Source: Burhinus oedicnemus (Eukaryota > Chordata > Aves > Charadriiformes > Burhinidae). Taken from it: DNA of 64,000 nt. A program made the translations under genes and the position numbers. The notes below the pieces were generated by a model. It was not told the origin of the DNA and did no database searches. It saw only the letters and a program-made list of their open reading frames with translations. Where the stretch lies: positions 247,738 through 311,737 of the forward strand of contig VFFE01007022.1 in NCBI GenBank assembly GCA_008921705.1, in the 5' to 3' direction. Below, piece by piece: positions 24,501 through 35,715 of the stretch. Every line of letters begins with the position of its first letter. Positions within the stretch are counted from its first letter, which is position 1.

Positions 24501-27220
24501 GGCTCTTAACCCTATTTAAGAACAAAAGTGGCAACCATTAAAAATATTACATGGCTTACATTGATAAGACTCCTGGATTTAAAGAGAAATGGTGTCTGTA
24601 TGTTGTTCTGCTTGCCTGTGGGAATCCCATCGTGCATTCAATTGCAGTTTATGAAAAGCTGCTCTAGTCTTCTAACAAATTACCTTTGGAAGAGCCCCGA
24701 ATCCATCATATCTATACTTTACTAGAGGTAAGCTGCTCTGAGTTCTTATGTAGGTGGGGAAGTCCCACAGCACTTCCTGGTTGTTAACATAATACACCAT
24801 AGCTTTTAAATGCAGCATGTTAGAAAGACACGTGATTTTTACAAAAATGCGTAAGAAGAAATCCTCCTTCCTTCAAATTAGGGCAAGGCTTAGGTCATAG
24901 ATAAGGAATAAAAATTGTTCCGTATTTGGGATGACTACAGGAACACGTGTCCCTAGGAGGAACAGAGCAGGCATGCTCAAATCCTTGCAGCCCAATGTAT
25001 GGGATGTGTCAAGAGAGCTGCTGTGCGGCGCGCTTAGACTGTCCTGAGTTCTCAAGTGTTTATTTCAGTGCTAAGATTTGAGTGAGATTTGTTTTACTGA
25101 TTAAGCCTGTTTTGGGGGAGGGGGAGGGCGGAGAGGAAGGTTTGCAGGTGATTCCCACACAATTGGTATGAAACTACCATTTTAATTTTTCTACTGTTTC
25201 CTGGAGGAAACGTGCCCCAGTTACCTGAGCTGTCACTAGCAGCCGTACCTGTCATGAGTCTCAGCAGAAGGGCAAAGGGGTGGCAATAACCTGAGCCCTT
25301 CAGATGAGGCTGAGGCATGTTGACAGGAACGGGTGAGTGTCCAAAGCCACCTACTTGTCCTAAAGCAGGCAAATGCCCCGTGACTCCAGAAAAAGTAATA
25401 GTTCTGTAATAACGACATTGGTCTGAGCCAAGCTTTCAGCATCTGGCTGTGCCACAGAAATTCCTCTGTGTTCTTGGCAAATTGATTCACATCTTTGTCC
25501 CAGCTCCCCAGCTGTAAAGTGAGAAGGCACTTTAAGGATAAACTCCTTAATCGCTTTGGTAGATCAGGTATTATGGTGATGAAATTGCTGAGGTTGCACA
25601 ATATCCTCATGTCAACAGCACTGGATTTATTGTACAGAGCAAAATGGCAGAAAATATATATCTCTTCTTCCAGTGCTCACGAAGCTGGCGGGCTGCCTCC
25701 TCTGCCGGGGCAGGGGAAGGTGGCTGTGGTGCTTGTCAGGGGGTAGGGGCCGCCACCGGCAAGCAGAGAAAAACACTGACGTTTCCTCCAGCACGTATTT
25801 GTTTTCTGCATAAACCTGCATACTTGGGAAAACTGTGCTTTTCTTCAAACAGGCAAGGACTTGTGCAAATGTAGCCCATAACTAATTGTTGCCATGGGAA
25901 ACTCTGGAATGGCCACCTACACTTTCATATCTGAATGGAGCTTGTGTTCAGATGTACTCTTCAATCTGCGTGTCAACTTACGCAATAGTGTGTGTATGTT
26001 TCTGCCCTGCTGTAGCATGGTCAAGTTGATACGAAAGGTTGCTTTTAATGTTAAAGATTGTTGATAGTGTCAGCAGCACCTGGAACACTGGGGCTCTCAG
26101 GTAGCTGAGATGCCCGGAGTACCGCTGGGTGTTGCTTCAATTCATCGTTGTGCTCTGAGCATGTAGGAAGGCACAGACAGTCCTAAGAAATTGTGACTTT
26201 TCTTTCATTAGTTGTTACCCATTGTGGCCCTGCAGCCCTTCTCCCCACAGCATGGTATGATCCAAACACAAACACGGAAATGCAGGAGCTTTTCAAAGAA
26301 GGAAGTATTTTGTTTTGAATTATGAACCTATTTTCCCCTTTTTCTTGTACTCAGAAAAGGCTGTATTGTCCTCTATGCAGTTTTCTAAAATACTTCTGTC
26401 GTGAGACATACACCTGGTTTAGAAAATCAGTCAGCCCTGATGACTGAAGTTTGGCGGAGCTGTAAGTGACCCGGATGCCCACGGTGGCAGGTGGTGACGG
26501 AGGCGCCTCTGCTGGGACAGGAGGAGAGGTGCCACTGGTCCATGGTTTCTGCTAACCAGCAGGTGCTTCTGGAAGGTACTTGTACAAGCAGTTGTTTGTA
26601 TCTGTTCTAAATGCGCTCTTTGACAGGTTAAATTCGACTTATTTTTAAGCTGCTTAGTTTCTGAAAGCTTTTAGATATGCTATTGAAGCCAAGCTGCTTG
26701 CTAGCAAGCTGCATTAGAAAATCACTAGGGTCAAGAAATATAATTCTTTCGTTATTAGTGCGTCAGCAAAGCTAGGACTTCTCTAAGTGTGGCTGCACCA
26801 CCGTCCTTTCAGAGAGGATCTGTGTGAAGCACGTTAAAACATATTGATGAAATGTTGTGGAAAAGGCTGCATTGTCACTGGCTGAACTGCACATTTGCTT
26901 TGGACTGTGAATTTGGCACCGCTTAGTGAGACAAAAGAAACACCAGCACTAGAGTACAATGCTTGGCTTCCTCCCTGTCTTCAAAACAGTCTAACCTGCC
27001 AATTCCTTCTGTGTACCCAGATACTGACTGGATTAATATAAATGTCAATTATAACATCATTTGGGACAGCAAGCAAACACTTGTTCCTGTCTGGCACTCT
27101 GTGTTGTGCGTGAGCAGCTTTAGCACCAGCAGGTCCTTTCCTAAATAAAGGACGAGCCGCAGGTGTCACACAAGCAGGGGCCTTCCTGATCTCTTAACTG
27201 TGTGGATTTGCGTCTTTTAT
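21596..27220 (+). other. GHR intron 2 stretch (non-coding)
   Basis: The segment at about 22165-22220 resembles 21348-21404 just upstream, see findings. The rest contains short random ORFs, a few polypurine patches and a G-rich run near 25113-25136. I see no gene, RNA or recognisable mobile element. Confidence 0.4.
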
Positions 27221-27263
27221 CCTTGAGGTCCCTTCCAACGTGATATTCTATGATTCTATGATT
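27221..27263 (+). mobile_element. CR1 3' tail fragment (43 bases), sense
   Basis: The signature CR1 3' end is present: GAGGTCCCTTCCAAC, then a short spacer, then ATTCTATGATTCTATGATT. Nothing upstream is convincingly CR1, so this is an extremely short 5'-truncated insertion or the last readable part of an older one. Confidence 0.85.
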
Positions 27264-29399
27264 GAGGTTGTTCCCCTGCTCTCCTCCCTTTTTTGCTTTG
27301 AGAGGGTTTGTTTAATCTGAAAAGGGGGAGACTGTACACATTATTAATCTAATTGCATTATGATGGATGTTCTAATGTAGACTTGGGTTTTCAAGGATGA
27401 GAAGATTAATACAGATGACTAGATACTTGAGAAGTGATAGACGTCTAATTGTCATACTGTTTATATGCCTGTATTTATTAAATTACCATTTTAATTTAAA
27501 CTGGGAGATCTCACTTCCAACTAAAATCCTTTACCTATCACTGTGAGAGTAACAACTAACAATACTGAAAGTGAAAGTAGCAAATTCAGCATCTTCTTAT
27601 ACAGCTGCCTGTTGCGCGTTACCTCGCCTTCTAGTATGAGTAATTTACTAATGAATAAAATACATTACTAAAAGCATGTGAATATAAAACATATTTTATA
27701 AAAATTTTACTCTTTTTAAATGGTCTTAAAGAATTTTAAGAATTAGTTAAGCCAAGTTACTTAAATGCAGGCAAGAGACAGTTCAAGGTACAAAAGATTT
27801 TAATGATCCTAGAAAGTATCTTTCTCAGTGAAATATCAATATTGCAGATTGAAAAGAAGAATAATTTAAATTGTTTTTCCACCGTCAAGGTAGCTTGTCT
27901 AACTGTTATCTGTATTTTTGGTATTTACCTTAATATTTTGTATGTGCTACGTGGGCCACTTAAAAAGTTTTTCTTTTTATAGATCTCTAAGTAGATAAAT
28001 CTCTGGTTTCAATTCCTTGAAATTACATAAAAGTATCCAGATATTTGTCATATTATATTTGCAGTTGTATAACCCCGGGCATAATGGGAGTTTCTAATGG
28101 ACTGCATTTTTCTTTCACTTTGTAAAATGCCTTACTGAAGAGGATGGATTCTTAGGAGTGTGCTTTACTTTAAAGCATAAAATGTAATACATAAGAACAT
28201 ATTGTAGATGTCATATTTAATCCTTTTCCCAAACTTACGTTTTGAAACATGAAGAAAAATTGGTAATAAACCGTCGTTTTTAAATAACTGAGAAAATTGC
28301 ACTCAGTTGTTTTCAACAACAAAATTTTGCTATTTAAAGGGTTTGCAAAGCACTTGGTTTGAATTTTTTTTGTTGTAGCTTGTTCTGATTTTTTTTTTCA
28401 TCCATTACTGTGAACTTTAATCATGTTGAGCTTAGCCTAAAGGTTTCCTGTGTTCCAGCTTTTTAAGCTGCCTAACCTGTGTAAATACATTAGGGCAGTT
28501 CTAAACCATTAAAAACAAGAGGAGATGGATGTGTGCAAAGTTCAAATGTGTTCTGCTGGCTTTTATCATCAGTGTGAATCATGTTGGCAATTTAGATGCT
28601 TAAAATAGTTTGTTGTTCATAAAACACAGCAAAATACAGCAAATGAAATCTCTCTAGAGGAGACAGAAATATATATGGGGCATTTCAGTTTGGTGTTGTG
28701 GGAGGTTTCTTACTGGAAGGGGCTAGGGTTTTTTCCATTTGTGTATTTTCATTTTATTTAAAATTATTTTTGGTGTACTTGAAATGGTGTGTGTTGAAAG
28801 CTGTGGAAAGTGAAAACCTTCTTTTGTCCTCAAAAATTAAATAGTATGGGAAGTTTAAAATATATGCTTCCAGGACAGGGTTAGACCACAAAAATTTCAC
28901 AAGATAAGATTCAGTCTTCCTGCTGAATTAGTTTCTCACCTCTTTCTGTTGTTTCCAAGACATCCAGCTTAATTTCACATTGCATGCAGAATCAGTGAAT
29001 AAAAGTGTTTAGAAAACTTACAAAGCCCAAAAAATTAAATTTCGTGGGCCAGATACAGAGCCTCCTCTCTGGACAGAGGCTGACAGCTCTTCCTTAAAAC
29101 CAGCAGGCACCGCGTGCCAAACCAGAAAAGCTGTGTAGGAGAGTACAGTAGTTCAGGAAAGTATATAAAATCTAGTCGATTGATTGCGATGGGTTAGATT
29201 TATTTTTTTTTCATCTTGAATTATTATTAGTGTGCAGACATGAATCAGTAGGTATTTAAGAAGCAAGCATAGTAAGAGGGAATCTATCCAAATCTGTGTA
29301 AGGAAAAGTTAATCCCTTGGAGGTATAAGGGAGGCAGCACTTGCGTGGACAAGCAGGCTAGGAAACAGAGAGCAGGAGTCGGTGAGGGGAGGTGGCATC
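27264..29399 (+). other. AT-rich intron 2 segment, possible conserved non-coding sequence
   Basis: A stretch of about 2 kb free of recognisable repeats, with many TAATTA/ATTAAT cores, for example around 27330-27720. An IRF/ISRE-like word GAAAGTGAAAGT lies at 27567-27578. No coding potential is visible. The absence of repeats and the motif density are suggestive only. Confidence 0.3.
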
Positions 29400-29795
29400 T
29401 GTGCCGGGACCTGTTCTTTTCTACATATTCATAAACAACTCTGCAAAGGAGGTGAATGCTGAGATTTGCTAAACAAGAAGTTTGCCGATGCTCTGCTATG
29501 CCGTGAAGGGCCAGTTGAAGAGCTGCAGAAAGTCCTTACAAGGCAAGTGCCTGGCTAATAAATCAGCAAATGATAGTTGGTGTAAATAAATGTAAAATGA
29601 TGCTTGTAAGCAAAATATAACCCTAATGTGGCACGTAAATTCATGGCCTCCAAACATTATGTCTCAGAGCTGGGATTTGGGTCAGCTCACTGCTCATCGC
29701 AGCCCCACTCATCCCCACCCTAAAAACGTGCAGCAGAGCTGGAAAATGCAAAGAAGGGCCAATGAGGGTGAACAAAGCTCTGGAACAGATTCTGC
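29400..29795 (+). mobile_element. Very old CR1-type LINE ORF2 relic, sense
   Basis: Nucleotide words follow the order of the old amniote CR1 ORF2. First comes ACATATTCATAAACAACTC (the FINDL block), then AGTTTGCCGATGCT (the FADD block), then GAAGAGCTGCAGAAAG, then TGGCTAATAAATCAGCAAATG, then AAATGTAAAATGATGC (the KCKVMH block). At about 29742-29785 GCAAAGAAGGGCCAATGAGG matches the VQRRATK block. Multiple stops and indels are present. Clearly older than the CR1 copies with readable tails. Confidence 0.7.
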
Positions 29796-30470
29796 GGAGG
29801 TCTTCCTTGGTGTAGCCTTCCCCAAGCTGTTATTCCTCAGATGCCCTTAAAATCGATGTCCTGAAATGAAGAACCGACAGCCTCAACAGCAAAGGTGTGT
29901 CTCAGGTGCGCTCTCACAGAGGGCAGCTGGGATGCTGGGTGCAGATACGATCTGATGGCAGCACACAGGCTGCATCAAGCCATACCCTGGAGGTTAAGAA
30001 GCTTGCTGGCTTAGCTAATTTTACACTGTGTCCCAGGGTGTACAGAATAGCGAAAGTAATTCTGGTTGGGTCTAGTCCATTTTATACTAATGACTGCATC
30101 TGATACAAGGTTTCTGGAGTAACATGGTGAAAAATAGTGTTAATTGAGACAAATACTACACCGCCAATTTTTAAAAGAAAGCAATAGAAGAGTAAGGGTC
30201 TCAAAAGTCTTACTTTTCAATGGATATTTCCTTTGTCTGCCAACCTTATGCTAGACACTGCGCCCAAATGAAAGTTCAGTTACTGAGCAGGAGTAATAGA
30301 AACGTAGCGCGGAATTAGGGCAGCTCCTGTGTTGGTATGTCCTCATGCATTCTGGTATTTGTGCTATTTCCACAGAAAATACTGGAAATAGTCAAGTCTG
30401 TAGTCAGCTTAAGGGAGTCCTTGGCTCGTTTTCTGCTTTTGGTATGAAATGAGTACCATTCCAGTTAGAG
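29796..30470 (+). other. GHR intron 2 stretch, possibly decayed CR1 continuation
   Basis: Some words near 29797-29900 could continue the old LINE, but I cannot align them securely. Beyond that I see nothing. Confidence 0.3.

Positions 30471-30506
<36 letters not shown>
30471..30506 (+). repeat. A29-G7 homopolymer tract
   Basis: Twenty-nine consecutive A are followed directly by seven G. No upstream retrocopy or SINE body is recognisable. The length is likely polymorphic and is error-prone in assembly. Confidence 0.9.
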
Positions 30507-32507
30507 AAAACACCAGAAGAAAAACTTCAGAACATTTCAGAACAAGGATGGGCAGCACTCAGCGTCTCCTCTGCTAGTTCCTTCTGCAGCCAGGTTTTTC
30601 TAGCTGAGGAGGCTTTATCCCTCCTCAGGCACTGCGGCCACGTCCAAGAACACAGGCTCTTGGCAGCGCACTGGTGCTGTCTGATGTAGCTGGAGAACTG
30701 AAAATAACTGTTCTAAGGGAAAATCTTCAGGCATAAAAGACTGTAGGCATGACTATCTAATGTTTTTAGTTTTAGTGTATTTTGTGTGATTAGAGAACTG
30801 GAGGTTAAGGGTGGGGTCTTTTGTTGTTTTTTTCTTTCCGCTGAAAAATAAGCAGCTGAACAGTTTACCCACAAAGATAATACAGGACATAATGAATTGT
30901 CTCAAACCTGCTGTCACTTGTGAAATCCAAATTCTCTCTCTGCTTTTTTGAATTGTGTGGAAAAAACTCAGTCACTGAAATCAATGTCCAGTCTTTGTTT
31001 TATACTTTTTTGCTAGTGCAGTTGGCTTATTTTCCAATTTCTTCATTTATGTTAAAGGCAAAGTTGTACAGCTAACCATAATGTTGGATAAATAATTACC
31101 AATAAAACTTTAGCACATTTGGTAAAAAAAAAAAAATAAAATAAAATCGTGGGTTTTGGGTCACCACGTTGTTTTAACAGGATGAGCTGCTTTCAAATAA
31201 TTTTTAGCGGTGCCCACTAATTTAAAGCAATCTCACCAGCTACAGCTGTGGGAGGATTATGACCTGGTCACTCATCCAAGGCAAGATGCGATGTAATTTA
31301 AAAACAAAAAATTCCTAGCCTATACTATTGTTACAATTTGATTAAAAATAAGTGAAATAGTTTTAATAGTAGTGGTAGTATAGCATGTTATGACAAATGA
31401 TCTTTAGAAAGCTCTTAGTGTCTTCATATACAGTGCAGACTTGGTAGCTGAACCATATATAGAGATAAAAATGGCCACAGTGCATGCTTCTTATAGAGGA
31501 CCTTGCATGTGAGAATATCAAAATACTTAATAGAGATTTAATATAGAAACACAACAACGTGTTTCACGAGTACTGTTTTCGTTTAACTGCTGAGGGGAAC
31601 AGAGATAGAGAGAAAGAGTAATTTTGCAGAAATCTTAAGGGGAATGCTATGGCTGAGACTGTGGTGGCTTGGCAGAGAACAAAACTAAAATCCTAATAGA
31701 GAGACAGGTTTCTCATTGTGCTGGGTTTTGCATTTTTCTACTATTTTAGTAATAAAGGTGGTGCTTTTATAGTATGCACTATACTGATAGATTATGATCC
31801 AGTTCAGATTCTCTGAACAACCTTTTCAGTTACTGGAAGAGAAGATAAATAGATCCGTGTGAACACAAGTCAAATCTGGTGTTTTGGGAAGGGATGGAAG
31901 AAAATTTCTCTTGTGTTTGTTTTTATATTGTGTTTTATTTAACTTCAGATATTATTGCCTTCACTGAAAGCATGAAGGAGAGAGATTTTGTGGTGTTTAC
32001 GTCACTCTTCAGATTTTATTAGCTCTTAGTCCACTGACATCAAGAGTTCCTGGCAAGTAACATCTTGACAGTTTCACTTATTTACCGTATATAATTTATG
32101 AGAATACTTTGGCTTTTCTGAAACAGAGAGATATGTTTATGGAATGATATGAAGGATGTCTGAAACCTGAAAAAAATACACAAAATATGCAAAGAAAAAA
32201 GTGTTACGGTACAAATCATGCTGTTTAACAATGATGAATTCATGAAGGTGTGTACTTTACAGATCCTCACACCAGGGTGCTTCTTGAAAGATTGTTCAGT
32301 GCCACATGAGAGAGGAGAAAACAGAAAAGGAGAAGAGGTGGATGATGATGGGTGACATTAAAGGCTAGGCGCAGGGTGGACTGCACTATCGAGAGCATTG
32401 CAAGCAGGTCACGGGAGGAGATCGTTCCCTTCTGTTCCACAGTGGTATGTTGCATCCAGTTTTCTTATGCTGTGGGACATCCCAGCAGAAGACATAATGA
32501 CAGACCA
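30507..32507 (+). other. GHR intron 2 stretch (non-coding)
   Basis: An A-rich (AAAAT)n-like patch occurs at about 31124-31146. Otherwise this is plain AT-rich intron with no gene, RNA or repeat recognised. Confidence 0.4.
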
Positions 32508-32845
32508 TGAGCCAGCGGATGGCCACTATGCGGATAGAGGGCTGGAGCACTTGGTGTACAGAGCTTTTTTAACCTGAAGAAAGGAGGTGAGGTTTCTGTT
32601 TTCTGCACAGGCAGTTGGGTATAAGGTGGTCCAGTTTCCTCTCAGAAGTACACACAGAACAAGGGGCAGTGGTCATGAGCTGTAACAGCAAACATCCACT
32701 TGGACAAATTCTTCCCCAGCAAGTGGTTGAGCACTGGAGCATGCCAGAGAGGCTGCAGGAGCCCTGTCTTTGAAGATACTCAACATGGGCTTGGGCAAGG
32801 GCCTTAGCAGCCTGATCTAACTTTGAAGTTGGCCTTGCTTTGAAG
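32508..32845 (+). mobile_element. Old CR1 LINE 3' fragment, sense
   Basis: The fragment begins near GGCCACTATGCGGATAGAGG (the RRATK-RG block) and continues through GGGCTGGAGCACTTGG. It ends with AGCAGCCTGATCTAAC and TTGGCCTTGCTTTGA, the 3' UTR wording of an older CR1 group. The terminal octamer tail is lost. It shares this 3' wording with the copy at 38718-39120, so both probably belong to one older family distinct from the young copies. Confidence 0.8.
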
Positions 32846-35259
32846 GTGAACTGCATAGCCACCAAAGAGACTTCCTATTCAAATTATTCTCTGCTTGTGT
32901 GATCCTGGGTGGGCTGAGATAGTGGGTGGTCAGAGGTGACCTCTATTGAGGACCTGATACCCAACCATTTCATAAACAGAGAGCAAGCCCTCTGTATAAG
33001 GTGGAGTTGTATGTAGATATGCCCACACAGGTTGCAATACTCTTTTAGTGATTGTAATGACAATTACATCATCTGATATGTATTAAATTGAAAGATAGGA
33101 ACAGCATATCTGTATTCTGAATGAAAAACATTAAGAGTTTACTGATTTTCAGTTGCATTATTATTTAAGTACTTGTAGGAGCAAATTTTCACAAGTGCTC
33201 TGTACTGCAGTTTACAGTTCTATAAAAGTAATTTATTAATCTCTGACAGAACATTTAGATTTCAAAGAATTAAGTATGGTTGTTAGGCCCTAATTTCATT
33301 CTATAAGGAGCTGAGAACCCTTTGCACCCAACAACACTCAAAATTAAAGGCTCTTCCTGGTTTTATTTTACTGCTTGGGGGAAAATTGCCAGGATTGTCA
33401 AGTGGTTCAGGGAAGCTAATGCTAGAAAATGGTAAGCTGTGCTGAAGGACACCAGTTCTGCCAGATCTGTGTCTCTGAGTGCTCACTGAGCAAAACATGG
33501 AAATGCAAACAAAGAAAATACTGGAAGATTAGAGCAATTGAAAAAGGTGAACGGAGTATGAAACTTTTCTGGAAAAAGGAAGGATAAATGAAGAAGACTG
33601 GTACTGCTTTTCCCTGCATATGAATATAAATGGGTTCCAGCAAAAAGTATTTTAGGCTTTTCTTTTCTAGTGGAAAAAAGGAATCTGTAGCAACTACACA
33701 TTTTTCACATAAAACAACATGACAACAAGGCAAGCAATATTTTTCGTTGGTGAACATCCAAAGCTGTAGATATGAACTCTACACATATGACAGTCAACAT
33801 AGGAACCTATTCCTATGCTTTTGAAATTTGGATTGCAAGACATAAAATGTATTAATCCTTTGAGCTAGGTTTCCTCCAGAAAGAAGCAAACAAACTCTGT
33901 TCAGATTTAGGGAACAGTAAGTTTCTCACTGTGCTGAGTGTGGGATTTGACCTTTCTATCTGCAGTCACAAGCTGGACAGTCTTGTTTATACTTTGCAGA
34001 ATGATTAAGGATCTTTATTAAGATGATTCTCTAAAAAGTAGACATATTCCACTCTGAAAACGAATCATGGCTTAAGTCCATTAGGCTCATGATGCCTTGA
34101 CATGATCTTAGGAGCAGACACAACTGGAATCTACATGCAGTATTGTCATGGAAATTGGAGATGTTTGTTCCTGTGTCAGAATAGTAAGCCCTAACTCTGC
34201 CTGTTGTAACTAATTGTTGATTTATAACATTCATCGTGGACGTGATAAGCTGTTCCATTTGTCACAAGACTTAGAGTTCTCATAATTATGGCATTTCCTT
34301 CTGAATGGTGGCACCATTTCTACTGACAGAGGCACAAGCATTTAAAATAATGTTTTCCAGATTTGTTTTCTTTTTTGAGGAATAGTACGATGTTCCAGGG
34401 AGATAGTAAGATTTACTGTTGGAAACACTCTTGGTGGGTTTCGAGATGTACAACTATCATTTTCCTAGCCTTGCTGCCAAATGTCTAAGAAGCTCGTTTC
34501 CAAATGTTGTTGTGGTGAAAAACCTGCAGTGAATCAGCAGAATTTTCATACATTGTTCTACAAATACTCATTTTCTAGCTTAGTTGTGAACTGTGTAAAA
34601 CTCTTTGGAGTAAGACAAAAAGAAGACTAGTGTGTGGAAGATTAGGAAAAATTAAACATCATTTGACCACTAGATGGAAACAGAAGCAGCAAGTGTGTAT
34701 GTGTTGACTATATGTTTTTTCATGTTCACCTGAATATTTTAATCTCTTGTCCACACATGAATATAGAGAGAGTAAACAAAGTAATTTTCAGTATTGCAGT
34801 TGAAGTCAAGAATGAACTGGACAGCAAAGTATGGCTGGGGTAGACCAAAAATGCGTAAAAGAGAGCTAAAGTAAGAATAGGAAGGGTAAGAATACCAATA
34901 CAAGGGAAATCAAACTCAGGGAAGCTCTAAAAAATGCTTTATATCATGAAAGCCACGTAATGCTGACTCATCAAGAGGGGCAGAGTCTGTAAGATTGTCT
35001 TACCTCTTTTTTCTTTAGAGTTTACCTATTTTGTGTTCCTTTGCAGCAGCAGAGAAGAAATCATCTTGGGTCTTTGAATGTGTCAGGAGTGATTTTCTGT
35101 GAGGAAGCCTTGCTTCTGAAAAGCCCCAGAAGTTCTCACCACATCTCCAGATACTACTGTTTTCATTCAAAGTTGAATCTCTGAACCCCATATTACTAAA
35201 ATGAAAAAACACAGCCTGCTTGGTTAACAGTTCAGCAGCTGTTGTGCATGGTCCCTATT
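32846..35259 (+). other. GHR intron 2 stretch (non-coding)
   Basis: AT-rich intron. Open frames on the minus strand at 33301-33757 overlap one another and look random (rich in F, S and L). No element recognised. Confidence 0.4.
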
Positions 35260-35715
35260 GAGTCATGGAATTGTTCAGTCACAGAATAATTTACATCAGA
35301 AGAAAACTCTTCAGGTCTCTTGTCCAACAGCCTGCTGAAAGCAGGGCTGATTCTGAAGTTAGATCAGGTTGCTCAGGGCTTTGTCAAGTTTTGAATGTCT
35401 CCAACAATGGAGACTCCACAAACTCTCTGACAAACCTGTTGCAGTCCTTGACCACCCTCACTGTGGGGAAAAAACTGATCTTTATGTCTAACCAGAATTT
35501 CCCGTACAGCAACTTCTGTTGTCTCCACCAGTTCTGAAATTCTCATGTTCTCCATAGCTGAAGCTGCTGTAGATCTTCACGTTCCCTACCAGCTCTTCCG
35601 TAATTGCAGGTCCTGCAAAGCATTTCCTTCAGTTGGCCTGTCCAGTGTCTGCAGTAAAAAATTGCCACCAAGGGACTCAAATCACCTGGATTTTGAAAGT
35701 AAATCTTCCTTACCT
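35260..35715 (-). mobile_element. Old CR1 LINE 3' fragment, antisense
   Basis: The + strand carries the reverse complement of a CR1 3' end: a diverged tail near 35260-35290, then GTCCAACAGCCTGCTG, then CCAACAATGGAGACTCCAC and CCTGTTGCAGTCCTTGACCAC, the wording of the C-terminal NRL-region and 3' UTR. The downstream limit at about 35715 is approximate because similarity fades gradually. Frames are broken. Confidence 0.75.

Noticed and set aside
30471..30499. Poly(A) as the tail of a processed pseudogene
   Set aside because: No AATAAA-like signal at the right distance, no recognisable coding body upstream and no target duplication seen.
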